Assembly (NCBI GenBank): GCA_040219575.1 | Contig: JAVJSD010000121.1 | Coordinates: forward strand, 1 to 62,118 | DNA: 62,118 bases | Direction: 5' to 3' | From: JAVJSD01 sp040219575 | GTDB taxonomy: Bacteria > Planctomycetota > Planctomycetia > Pirellulales > Pirellulaceae | Shown here: positions 54,335 to 62,118 of the stretch, piece by piece | Layout: the number at the start of each line of letters is the position of its first letter | How positions within the stretch are numbered: position 1 is the stretch's first letter | The notes under the pieces: generated by a model | What the model saw: the letters and a program-made list of their open reading frames with translations, nothing else | Told to the model about the DNA's origin: nothing | Database searches by the model: none | Made by a program: the position numbers and the translations under genes

Positions 54335-55183
54335 ATGAAATTCGGTATGAACCTGCTGCTGTGGACCGGCGAACTCAACGATGCGTGCATCCCCGTGCTG
54401 GAGATGCTCAAGCAGCAGGGCTACGACGGCGTGGAGCTGCCGATGTTCAACCTGGATCTCGACTACGCCGCCTGGGGCAAGCGGCTCGACGACCTGGGCC
54501 TGGAGCGGACGGCGGTCACCGTTCGCACCGGCGAGGACAACCCGATCAGCCCCGACGCCGCCGTGCGGGCCAAGGGAGTCGAGAACAATCAGCGCGTGCT
54601 CGATTGCTGCGCCGCGGCGGGCGCGCAAACGCTCGTCGGCCCGTATCACTCGGCCCTGGGCGAATTCAGCGGCCAGGGACCGACCTCCGACGAGTGGAAG
54701 TGGGGCGTGGAGAGCATGCGTCAAGTCGCCGAGCACGCCGGCAAGGTGGGCGTGATGCTGGGTGTGGAATGCCTGAACCGCTTCGAGTGCTACCTGCTCA
54801 ACACGCACGCCGATTCGGCCCGATTCGCCAAGGAAGTCGGTCATCCAAACTGCCGGATGATGTACGACACCTTCCATGCGAACATCGAGGAGAAGGACAT
54901 CGCCCAGGCGATTCGCGACTGCGCCGACGTGCTGGCGCACGTGCACATCTCCGAGAACGATCGCAGCACGCCGGGCCAGGGGAACGTCCGTTGGGCCGAG
55001 AATTTCGATGCACTGAAGGAAGTCGGCTACGACGGCTGGATGATGGTCGAGGCGTTCGGCCTGGCGCTGCCGGAACTCGCCGCCGCCACCAAGATCTGGC
55101 GCCGCATGTACGAAAGCGAAGAGCAACTCTCCCGCGACGCGTTAACTTTCATGAAGTCCGAGGTGTCGAAGCGGTGGTCCTGA
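54335..55183 (+). CDS. ketose 3-epimerase family protein (D-tagatose/D-psicose 3-epimerase-like)
   Basis: 282 residues, TIM barrel of the AP endonuclease 2 superfamily. Catalytic Glu145 in VECLNRFECY, the family signature before NT; metal ligands Asp178 and His181 in MYDTFHANIEE, His204 in HVHISENDR; second catalytic Glu239 in MVEAFG. These define the metal-dependent C3 epimerases of ketoses. It is cytosolic. AGAGGAA lies 8 bases before the ATG at 54335. It stands between two repeats and shares no operon with its neighbours. The exact sugar cannot be told; hydroxypyruvate isomerase-like activity is a weaker alternative. Confidence 0.88.
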   Translation: MKFGMNLLLWTGELNDACIPVLEMLKQQGYDGVELPMFNLDLDYAAWGKRLDDLGLERTAVTVRTGEDNPISPDAAVRAKGVENNQRVLDCCAAAGAQTLVGPYHSALGEFSGQGPTSDEWKWGVESMRQVAEHAGKVGVMLGVECLNRFECYLLNTHADSARFAKEVGHPNCRMMYDTFHANIEEKDIAQAIRDCADVLAHVHISENDRSTPGQGNVRWAENFDALKEVGYDGWMMVEAFGLALPELAAATKIWRRMYESEEQLSRDALTFMKSEVSKRWS

Positions 55184-55225
55184 TTTCGTTTGGCTGAAAT
55201 CCTGACTTGATTCAGCTTCCGGGTA

Positions 55226-55364
55226 GTCCGCAGATTTTCGCAGATGGGCGCAGATGAAGAAGATGGAAGCCAATCGATTCTCTTGCGCGACAGTCTGAGT
55301 TCAAAACCGCCCTGCTCACGGTTGGAATTCTTCCAATCTGCGCCCATCTGCGTAATCTGCGGAC
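55226..55364. repeat. inverted repeat with CGCAGAT arms (copy D)
   Basis: Left arm about 55226-55256 (TCCGCAGATTTTCGCAGATG start) pairs with right arm 55333-55364 at about 27 of 31 positions. The loop is about 77 bases. It lies between the epimerase end and the alpha-2-macroglobulin end, which converge, so it may also act in termination. Confidence 0.8.
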
Positions 55365-55387
55365 GACCGGCGCCGGGAACAAAGTAG

Positions 55388-58300
55388 CTATTCAGCGACC
55401 GCCTCCAGTTCGGTTGCTTCGCTGACGCCGCGCTTGGCGGGGTCGTAGTACTCGTAGGCTTCGGCGGCGGCCACGGCGACCTTCACCGCCATCTTGGCCC
55501 GCAGGCGATAACGCAGCTCCAGCTTCTCGCCGGGCGCGAGACCGCGAAGGTAGACGATCGCCTTGCGGGGCGTGAGCTGGTACTTGGCGATCTTTCGCGA
55601 GCCAACGAGTTCGTCGAGTTCGCCGGCCTCCAGCGCGAAGCCGCCGGGAATCGGCAGGTCGAGAATCACCATCGGCGCCGTCTGCGGCATGTTGTTGGTG
55701 ACCGAGGCCGTGGCGGTGACGGTGTCGTCCACGTCCAACCGCTGGCGATCGTAGGCCACGTCGATAGTAAGCGGTTCCCCCTCACCGCTCGGCTCGTCCG
55801 ATTCGATGTAATGCCGCGTGAGGACCTGGTATCCGGTTCCCGTGCCAGTGGTTTCGCGGAGCGTCAATTGATGCTCGCCTGGCGTGACCAAATCGGTCAG
55901 GTCGATCTGCTGCATCACGTCGGCCTGATCGGCGGCGATGTCCAGCGTGCGGACCGTTTCGCCGTCGAGGACGATTTCAAGCTGCCGCCGTTGCTCGCCG
56001 CCGAGCGGTTTGCTGGTCCCTTCCAGCAGCGCCTTCAGCGCCAGCACCGTGGCCTGCGTCGAGTGCCAGGTGCCGTGCGGGTCCTTCTGCTCCGCCAGCC
56101 ACGATAGCGCCGCCTTCACCATGGCCGGTTCGCGGTTGGCCTGCAGCAGGGCCAGCGCGGCCATGGCGGTGGTTTCAATGTCGCCGGACAGGCCGCTGCC
56201 GTAGAACGTCGTCTGCCCGCCGGGCGATTGCTTCCACCACGCCAGCTTGCCGTCGTCGCTCGACTCGGCCCGCTCGACCAGGCTGTCGAGATAGCCGTCG
56301 AGCGCCCGGTGCTTCGCATCGATGCCCGAGATGGCGCGGATCACGGCGGCCAGCACGTAGGTGTCGCCGATCGTGCCGGGCTCGTACCGCAGCAGATAAT
56401 TGAGCGTCGCCGGCGCTTGAGCGGAGGCCTCGCCGGCGCCGAACACGGCCCAGGCGATGTAGGCGGTGGAGGCCAGGTCGGCCGCCTCGCCGCGATTCAC
56501 GCTGCCGGCCAGCCCGTCGTTGAGCATGCCCCGCTCCGCGGGCCACGAACCGTCGCCGCGCCGCTGCGAGAGCAGCCATTGCCGCGTCCGCGCGATCAGC
56601 TGCGGATCGACGTCGTGCACCTTGGCCATGTCCTCGAACTCCATCAGCCCGTAGGCCGTCAGCGTGCGGTTGGCGGGCGGATTGCCGAACCAGTCGAACC
56701 CGCCGCCGCTGACCTCGAAGGTCACCAGCCGCTGGTAGCCGACGTTCAAGTACTGCCGGGCCTTGGCCTCCACCGCCGGCACGCTCTTGCCGGTGCGGCG
56801 AAGGTAGTCGAGCGCCAGCACGTTGGGATAGGTCGTGGACGACGTCTGCTCGAAGCAGCCGCCGGGCATGCGGAAGATGGCGTCGAGCCCCTCGACCAGT
56901 TGGCTGAAGCTGGAGGGGTACAGCTTGACGATCGTCCGGGCGCTGCCTTCGATGGCGTCGTCGGGAAGCGTGAAGCTCACCTCCGCCGGATCGCGGAGCA
57001 TGCCCGAGGCGGTGGTTTCGATCTTCTTGCCGTTGGGAATCACTTCGATCTCGCGGCGCAGCGCGTCGGCCACGTCGCCGGCGATCGCCGTCACTTCCAG
57101 CTGGTGCAGGCCGACCTTCTCCACCTGAATCGGGAACGTAAGCGAGCGCACCTCGCGCGGGGCGAGCTCCAGCGACATCGAAGGCTGCACGTCGGTCGCC
57201 GCGCCGCGCGAGAACCAGGCGTCGTCCTTCAGCTCCAGCTTCACCGTCTGCGGACGGTCGAGGTAGTTGTAAACGACGACGGGAACGGCCACGCGGTCGC
57301 CGCGGGTGAGCGCCACCGGCAGGTCGAGATCGACGAAGAACGGCTGGAAGACCTGAATCGGGAAGTCCGCCGCGCCGAGTTGGCCCGAGCCGCTGACGGC
57401 GCTGGCCGACAGCCGCCAGGTGGTGATCGAGTCGGCCAGCGCGATGTCGAGCGTGGCGACGCCCTGCTCGTCGGTCACCAGTTCCGGTTTCCAGAGCAGC
57501 GTCTCCGGGAAGAATTGCCGCACGCGGGGTTTGGCGGGGGCGGACGCTTCGTCGGCTGCGGGGTCCGGCGATTCGACCTTGGCCAAATCGTCGTTCGCAT
57601 CGTCGGCTGCTGCCGCCGCCTCGCCCGTCATCTCCATCGCCCCCCCGTCGGCGAACTCCATTGCCGCCTGGGGCATCGCCATGTCGAAGTCCACCCCGCC
57701 AGCAGCAGCGTCCATCGATTTGTTGGCGTAATTGAAGATCAACATCCCCAGCCCGCAGATCGAAACGGTTCCCAGCGCCAGCACGACGGCCGAGGTAATG
57801 AGGAACGCCTTCGGCCGATAGACGGCGAAGGTGACGACGGCGGTCAACAGCAAGGCGCCCACCAGCGTTCCCCAGGCGATCACCACGCTCTGAAGTCCCG
57901 CGTCGCGGCGGGAGGTCACCTCGCGAAGCTTCTCCGGAAAACTCTGCGCCGCCAGTGTGAAAGGCGAACCGCCTTCATTCGCGGAGTACTCCATCGAGCC
58001 GGAATCGTCGATCAAGACGATTGCCTCTTGATCCTCGACAAGTCGGGCGGCGAACTGCGCGGGCACCGCTCCCAGGCCATCGACGCTTCCCGCGGTGCGG
58101 GAGAACAGCGCCCGATTGAATTGCTGCCGCTCGACCAGCGGCAGGTTGCCGAGCGCCTCTGGCGACCAGCCGTTGTAGATGGCGTACACCGGCTCAAGCA
58201 ATTCCTCCTCCAGCAGGAAGAACACGCGCTCCATGCCGGTGGCCTGGTTGAGGACCGAGAAGACCGCCTCATCGACCGCCGCCAGACTGACGGCGCCCAC

Positions 58301-60241
58301 CGTTGGCTTGCCGTCGGCGTCGGTCAGCGTCACCCGCAATTGGGCCGACTCGCCGGGACGGTACTGCTGGTGATCCAGCTTGGCGTCGATCGACAACTCC
58401 TTGGCCTGCCGCACGAAGATCGTCCGCTCCTTGCGAATCGCCAGCCCGGAGCGGTTGTCGAAGCGGAAGGCGACCAGCCGCAACGTGCCGAACACGTCGG
58501 TCGGCAGGTCGATCTCGGCGTTTCCCGCGCCGCCGGCGAGGTCGATCGTCGCGCTGAGCATCGTCTGGCCGTCCTTCACCAGGTCGACGAACACCGGCTC
58601 CACGCCGCCGCCGTGGGCCGTGAGCGTCATCGTCGCGCCGCCGTCGTACACGGCCTCGTCGGAGCGCAGCACGAAATCCCCACCTACTTGCCCACACGCC
58701 AGATCGACATGCCGCCGGGCCGTGCGTCCGGCGTCGTCGGTGGCTTTGAGCGTCAGACCCACCTCGTCTTCATCGGGCGTGAGCGTGATCTCCGCCACGC
58801 CGACCGGGCTCGTTTCCAGTTGCTGATCCTGCCCGCTGACGAGCAGCTTCACCTCGGCCGGTCGTCCGTCGGCGTAGGAGGCGTAGATGTAGACGATGTT
58901 CTCGACGCCCTTGACGAGCATGCCCGACTCGGGAATCACGTCGAGGTGAATCGGCTCGCTGGTCACCGGCCGCGAGGAACCGGCGGAGTAGGTCTGTCCG
59001 GCGGTGTCGGTCACCACGGCCGCCACCTGGATCCGCGCGTCGCCGCCGTCCTGCGGTCGGGCGATCAGCCGGTTGGGCAGCGTGAATTCGAAATTGACGT
59101 GCCCCTTGTCGTCGGTCTGTAGCTCCAGGGTTTCGATCGAGCGCGAATCGAACCCGACCGGCCGGGCCTCGATCGAAACGTCCGCCCCGCTGACCGGCTG
59201 TCCGAAAAAGTAATCGGCCTGCACGCTGCCGGCCACCTTCTCGCCAGGCGCGTAGTACGGTTGCTCGAGATCGACCGTCACGCGGAATTTCGGCAGCACG
59301 TACCGCTGCACCTCCACACTGCGGCGGCTGGTGGTGTCGCCCACCACGCACTCGATCTCGTACTTGCCCTCATTCACTTCCGAGGCGAGCTGAAAATCGG
59401 TCGCGGCCAGGCCGAACTCGCTGGTCACGTCGTGCTGGCGGAAGACGATGTTCCCCTTGGGATCGGTGACGGTGAACGTCACGTCATTGCCCGCCACTGG
59501 CTTGAGGTCCGGCTTACGGAGCGCCAGACTGCGGAGGTGGATCACCTGCCCCGGTTTGTAGACCGGCTTGTCGGTGCTCAGCAGCAGCTTCCACTCCCGC
59601 TTGAGTTGGACGTCGCGGACGATTTTCTCGAAATTCCCTCCCGGTCGCGCTGTGACCTCCAATTGATAATCGCCTCCCGGCCAGTCCGGCAGTTGGAATC
59701 GTGCGGCGCCGGCGGACTCCTCACCGGTGGTGAAACTGACCAGTTGCACCCGCTCGTCGTCCTGCGGGTTGTAAAGCGCGAGCTCGACGGGCGTCCCCGG
59801 AACGAGCTTGCCGCTGTTGCGATCGAAGACGGCCACGTGCAGACTGGCCAGGCTTCCCGAAAGCAGGTTCTCCTGTCCCAGCAGGCGGACGTCGTACGGC
59901 GAGGGGGCGAGGTTGTAGTAGTAGAAGTTCGCCACGCCGATGATCAGCACCGCGGCGGCGGTCACCGCCAACAGTGTGCGGGAGAAGATCCGCCAGTTGC
60001 GCGTGCTGCGGTTGACCTTCATGTCGACGCCCTCCACGGTTTGACGGATGAGTTCTTCGGAGGCCTCGCTCGGCGGAATCGCCTTGAGCGCCTGGAAGCG
60101 CTTCTGCGCCTCCTCGAAGGCCGCACGGCAGATGCTCGATTTTTCGCATTGCTCCTCCACGTACCGCGCGTCTTCCGCCGACAGCAGGTCGTGCAGGTAG
60201 TCGTCGAGGTGTTCCAGCGTGTATTGAACGGGATCGCGCAT
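55388..60241 (-). CDS. alpha-2-macroglobulin family protein with anti-sigma-like N-terminus
   Basis: 1617 residues. Residues 1-75 resemble a degenerate zf-HC2 anti-sigma domain (DDYLHDLLSAEDARYVEEQC, Cys32 and Cys38, no His). A membrane span follows at about 86-108. Residues about 150-730 hold macroglobulin MG domains (WKLLLSTDKPVYKPGQVIHL; LPKFRVTVDLEQPYYAPGEKV). Near 740 is IDDSGSM, and two close membrane spans follow at about 787-845 as a hairpin. The A2M core contains the thioester motif GGCFEQ (Cys about 1128), where a Cys-Gln thioester can trap attacking proteases. The C-terminal half is periplasmic with alpha/alpha and receptor-binding domains. It lies just downstream of the ECF sigma gene on the same strand, with the hairpins at 60262-60327 between. 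Confidence 0.88.
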   Translation of the reverse strand: MRDPVQYTLEHLDDYLHDLLSAEDARYVEEQCEKSSICRAAFEEAQKRFQALKAIPPSEASEELIRQTVEGVDMKVNRSTRNWRIFSRTLLAVTAAAVLIIGVANFYYYNLAPSPYDVRLLGQENLLSGSLASLHVAVFDRNSGKLVPGTPVELALYNPQDDERVQLVSFTTGEESAGAARFQLPDWPGGDYQLEVTARPGGNFEKIVRDVQLKREWKLLLSTDKPVYKPGQVIHLRSLALRKPDLKPVAGNDVTFTVTDPKGNIVFRQHDVTSEFGLAATDFQLASEVNEGKYEIECVVGDTTSRRSVEVQRYVLPKFRVTVDLEQPYYAPGEKVAGSVQADYFFGQPVSGADVSIEARPVGFDSRSIETLELQTDDKGHVNFEFTLPNRLIARPQDGGDARIQVAAVVTDTAGQTYSAGSSRPVTSEPIHLDVIPESGMLVKGVENIVYIYASYADGRPAEVKLLVSGQDQQLETSPVGVAEITLTPDEDEVGLTLKATDDAGRTARRHVDLACGQVGGDFVLRSDEAVYDGGATMTLTAHGGGVEPVFVDLVKDGQTMLSATIDLAGGAGNAEIDLPTDVFGTLRLVAFRFDNRSGLAIRKERTIFVRQAKELSIDAKLDHQQYRPGESAQLRVTLTDADGKPTVGAVSLAAVDEAVFSVLNQATGMERVFFLLEEELLEPVYAIYNGWSPEALGNLPLVERQQFNRALFSRTAGSVDGLGAVPAQFAARLVEDQEAIVLIDDSGSMEYSANEGGSPFTLAAQSFPEKLREVTSRRDAGLQSVVIAWGTLVGALLLTAVVTFAVYRPKAFLITSAVVLALGTVSICGLGMLIFNYANKSMDAAAGGVDFDMAMPQAAMEFADGGAMEMTGEAAAAADDANDDLAKVESPDPAADEASAPAKPRVRQFFPETLLWKPELVTDEQGVATLDIALADSITTWRLSASAVSGSGQLGAADFPIQVFQPFFVDLDLPVALTRGDRVAVPVVVYNYLDRPQTVKLELKDDAWFSRGAATDVQPSMSLELAPREVRSLTFPIQVEKVGLHQLEVTAIAGDVADALRREIEVIPNGKKIETTASGMLRDPAEVSFTLPDDAIEGSARTIVKLYPSSFSQLVEGLDAIFRMPGGCFEQTSSTTYPNVLALDYLRRTGKSVPAVEAKARQYLNVGYQRLVTFEVSGGGFDWFGNPPANRTLTAYGLMEFEDMAKVHDVDPQLIARTRQWLLSQRRGDGSWPAERGMLNDGLAGSVNRGEAADLASTAYIAWAVFGAGEASAQAPATLNYLLRYEPGTIGDTYVLAAVIRAISGIDAKHRALDGYLDSLVERAESSDDGKLAWWKQSPGGQTTFYGSGLSGDIETTAMAALALLQANREPAMVKAALSWLAEQKDPHGTWHSTQATVLALKALLEGTSKPLGGEQRRQLEIVLDGETVRTLDIAADQADVMQQIDLTDLVTPGEHQLTLRETTGTGTGYQVLTRHYIESDEPSGEGEPLTIDVAYDRQRLDVDDTVTATASVTNNMPQTAPMVILDLPIPGGFALEAGELDELVGSRKIAKYQLTPRKAIVYLRGLAPGEKLELRYRLRAKMAVKVAVAAAEAYEYYDPAKRGVSEATELEAVAE

Positions 60242-60261
60242 GGCTTTGGTTTCCGTCGTGG

Positions 60262-60327
60262 CCGACGCTGCCAGCGTCGGACAGTTCGGTTGGGTTGCTC
60301 ACATGCGCCGACGCTGGCAGCGTCGGC
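60262..60327. repeat. two GCCGACGCTGGCAGCGTCGGC-type palindromes (copies 2 and 3)
   Basis: Copies at 60262-60280 (loop GCC) and 60307-60327 (loop GGC) with 8-9 base arms, 26 bases apart. The second carries the same CTACGGGG tail as the copy at 33.1 kb. Both sit in the 93 bases between the sigma gene and the A2M gene and could form strong mRNA hairpins there. Confidence 0.85.
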
Positions 60328-60334
60328 TACGGGG

Positions 60335-60889
60335 TCACATTCTTGGTTCGAGGTATTTCCGCATTCCGGTCAGTCCGTGGTGCATGTGCGAGCGGACGGT
60401 GCCTTCACTGAGGCCGAGCGAGTCGCCGATCTCGGCGTAGGACAATCCGTTCCAAACCCGCAGCACGACGACGCTCCGCTGCTGCGGCGGGAGTTGCTCG
60501 ACCGCGGCCGCGACGAGCGTGGCGGTCTCGGTTTCGACGGCCGTCTCCAGCGGTCCCTTGCCGACGGCCACCGGGACCCCGGGTGAACCCTCGTCGAACG
60601 TCACCGCGTCGGCCCGCGGCCGGCGGAAGTCGGCCCGGCAGCGATTCGCCGCGATGGCGAACAGCCAGGAGCGGAAGGTGCGGGGGAACTTGTACTGGTT
60701 GCGTTTGGTCCAGACGGTGAAAAAAACCTCCTGGAATAACTCCTCCGCCCGGTGCCGGTCGCCGACCATGCGGTCGATAAACGTCAGCAGCGGGCTGCTG
60801 TAACGGCGCACGAGCGTGGCCAGCAGTTCGCGTTTTCCCAACGCAACCTGGCCCATCACCCACTCGTCGGATTCATGGCTCTTGGTCAT
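60335..60889 (-). CDS. ECF sigma factor
   Basis: 184 residues. Region 2 (RMVGDRHRAEELFQEVFFTVW, then TFRSWLFAIAANRCRADFRR) contacts the -10 element and core RNA polymerase. Region 4 (LPPQQRSVVVLRVWNGLSYA, then EIGDSLGLSEGTVRSHMHHG) contacts the -35 element. There is no C-terminal extension. Start ATG 60889 because GGAAGGAT lies about 5 bases upstream; the ATG five codons earlier has none. The downstream A2M gene on the same strand probably encodes its membrane-bound anti-sigma partner. Target genes unknown; ECF factors often activate their own promoter. Confidence 0.92.
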   Translation of the reverse strand: MTKSHESDEWVMGQVALGKRELLATLVRRYSSPLLTFIDRMVGDRHRAEELFQEVFFTVWTKRNQYKFPRTFRSWLFAIAANRCRADFRRPRADAVTFDEGSPGVPVAVGKGPLETAVETETATLVAAAVEQLPPQQRSVVVLRVWNGLSYAEIGDSLGLSEGTVRSHMHHGLTGMRKYLEPRM

Positions 60890-61119
60890 CGATCCTTCCC
60901 ACACGGCTACCCCTCTCTATGCGCCGAGGACGTCCGGCGTTGAAGCCGAATCGCCAAGAATCTGCAATTCGGGTGGTAACGATTCCGACGGTTCTGGCGA
61001 CCACGGGCGCGGCGCTTGTCCGCCCCCAGCCTGGCGGGTGTGGATATTTGGCGACATCCCGCGCCAGAACGCAAGCTACAGTTGAGCAGTTTGTTGATCC
61101 ACAAGATGGGAGCGATGCG

Positions 61120-61704
61120 ATGAACGCGCCGACGACGCCGTACGATTTGCCGGGAATGAAGTCACTCCGCGCCAACTGGGGCTGGTTCCTGGCGCTGGGA
61201 ATCCTGTTGATGGTGCTGGGGGCGGTCGCCTTCAGCGCGGCCTTCGCCACCTCGGTCGTGGCCGCCGTGTTGTTCGGCGCCATGCTGCTGGTCGGCGGCA
61301 TCTCGCAGATCATCCACGCCGTCTTCGCCCGCAAGTGGTGGGGATCGGTCATCCAATTGGCCGTGGGCATCCTGTACCTGGTGTTCGGGTGGTTGATTAT
61401 CAAGCACCCCTTCGCCGGCCTGGAAGCCATCACCATGATCATCGCCGCCTTCCTGCTGGCGAGCGGCGTGCTGCGGATGGCGTTGGCCATTCAATCGCGC
61501 GGCGAGAGCTGGTTCTGGATGGCGCTCAGCGGCGTGATCAACGTGCTGTTGGGCCTGATCATCTGGGACCAACTCCCCGAGTCGAGCCTGGTCGTGCTGG
61601 GCCTGTTCATCGGCCTGGAAATGATCTTCAACGGCGCCAGTTGGATCATGATCTCGCTCGCCGTTCGCAATCTTCCGGAAGAAGAGACGCCCGCCGGCGC
61701 GTGA
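61120..61704 (+). CDS. HdeD family (DUF308) membrane protein
   Basis: 194 residues with about six membrane spans in three hairpins (WFLALGILLMVLGAVAFSA; AAVLFGAMLLVGGISQIIHA; SVIQLAVGILYLVFGWLIIK; AFLLASGVLRMALAIQ; FWMALSGVINVLLGLIIWD; SLVVLGLFIGLEMIFNGASW). HdeD of E. coli is an acid-resistance inner membrane protein; the molecular activity of the family is unknown. Start ATG 61120 with GGGAG 8 bases upstream; the open frame extends back to 60919 but that part is not protein-like. Divergent from the sigma gene; the 230 bases between them may carry both promoters. Confidence 0.9.
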   Translation: MNAPTTPYDLPGMKSLRANWGWFLALGILLMVLGAVAFSAAFATSVVAAVLFGAMLLVGGISQIIHAVFARKWWGSVIQLAVGILYLVFGWLIIKHPFAGLEAITMIIAAFLLASGVLRMALAIQSRGESWFWMALSGVINVLLGLIIWDQLPESSLVVLGLFIGLEMIFNGASWIMISLAVRNLPEEETPAGA

Positions 61705-61786
61705 GCTTTCCCGCTCACAACCAACCGCTTGACTGCCTGAGCCGGCTGAGTTGATCCCGGCAAACGGCATCGCCGTCAGTGGCCCT

Positions 61787-61841
61787 CCTTGCTGGCGCTA
61801 CGGGCTCGCCGCCTACGCCCGAGCCCGTAGCGCCAGCAAGG
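61787..61841. repeat. inverted repeat, 22-bp arms (CCTTGCTGGCGC family)
   Basis: Arms 61787-61808 and 61820-61841 are exactly complementary with an 11-base loop. The arm core CCTTGCTGGCGCTACGGGCT matches the 53173-53238 hairpin except for T versus A before CGGG. Confidence 0.92.
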
Positions 61842-62000
61842 CAGGGTCGCAATGGACGAGATCAAACCGCCGACATTGACAGCGCATTCTCGATTCGTCG
61901 CGCGACGTCGCCCATCGCAGCGCATGTGACGGCGAAACGGGGATTCGCGGGATACCGCCGCGAGGCGCGGGGACAAGCCCTCGTTGTACTACACAAGTCC

Positions 62001-62071
62001 CGAGCCCGTTGGGCTCGTCTTTCACCCTCCCTTGCGGGGAGGGTCGGCCGCGCAAGCGGCCGGGGAGGGGT
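62001..62071. repeat. cluster of GC-rich palindromes
   Basis: Hairpin CGAGCCCGTTGGGCTCG (62001-62017), then ACCCTCCCTTGCGGGGAGGG (from 62024) and GGCCGCGCAAGCGGCC (about 62046-62061), followed by GGGGAGGGGT. Three stems in about 70 bases, a style of composite intergenic element common in planctomycetes. Confidence 0.75.
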
Positions 62072-62118
62072 GAAGCGAGAACCGACTCTATCTCGCGACA
62101 ACGTTTCCTCGCACATCC

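Larger units (their letters stand above)
61705..62118. other. right-edge stretch, intergenic repeats only
   Basis: No gene is supported. It contains the hairpin at 61787-61841 and a tight group of palindromes at 62001-62071. Short open frames on the minus strand run through the repeats and have no start signals. Confidence 0.6.

Noticed and set aside
56228..59122. 964-residue plus-strand frame opposite the A2M gene
   Set aside because: His/Arg/Gln-rich antisense composition; the minus strand carries clear macroglobulin motifs.
61776..62116. Short minus-strand genes at the right edge
   Set aside because: Frames run through palindromic repeats and lack start signals.

Overview
This is a GC-rich bacterial chromosome segment with almost continuous coding. 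It most likely comes from a planctomycete of the Pirellulales/Lacipirellulaceae type. The evidence is a cytochrome c / DUF6797 / LamG / beta-propeller protein, a MauL-like cupredoxin, a Ser/Gly/Lys-rich DUF4175-like membrane giant, a REP-associated tyrosine transposase, an ECF sigma factor paired with a huge envelope protein, and many dispersed palindromes between genes. The lineage is inferred from gene content only. I saw no rRNA, tRNA, CRISPR array, phage or plasmid module.

Layout. 0.2-2.6 kb (minus): a soluble FtsH-like AAA+/M41 metalloprotease with a degenerate N-terminal P-loop-like region, overlapped by a small partner gene. 2.8-5.3 kb (plus): threonine synthase and a CheV-type CheW-receiver protein. 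5.4-13.8 kb (minus): a DUF4175-like membrane protein, a membrane zinc-ribbon microprotein, then radical SAM - hpt - two glycosyltransferases with ATGA overlaps. 14.0-14.7 kb: a RAYT transposase between inverted copies of its repeat. 15.2-21.4 kb: a 2046-residue multi-spanning membrane protein. 21.5-26.9 kb: a five-gene plus-strand operon behind a clear promoter, encoding a membrane protein, a trypsin-like protease, two secreted unknowns and a cupredoxin-like protein. 27-32.7 kb: a secreted beta-propeller protein divergent from a multi-domain cytochrome c protein. 33.1-36.8 kb (minus): dihydroorotase and a large exported unknown.

37.2-53.0 kb is the most distinctive region. It holds a fatty acyl-AMP ligase fused to an ACP, a Cys-rich small protein, a 3544-residue PKS-NRPS (KS-AT-DH-psiKR-ER-KR-ACP-C-A-PCP-TE), and two convergent tandem membrane fatty-acid desaturases. 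The predicted flow is: a fatty acid is activated and loaded on the ACP, extended once with malonate to a fully reduced chain, condensed with one amino acid (a pocket that resembles ornithine-type codes), and released by the thioesterase. The desaturases may modify the acyl chain.

53.4-61.7 kb holds a metal-site-like hypothetical protein, a ketose 3-epimerase, an ECF sigma factor with a downstream alpha-2-macroglobulin carrying a degenerate anti-sigma-like N-terminus, and an HdeD-family membrane protein. Intergenic DNA carries at least five families of inverted repeats, one of which supplies the last codons of a gene.
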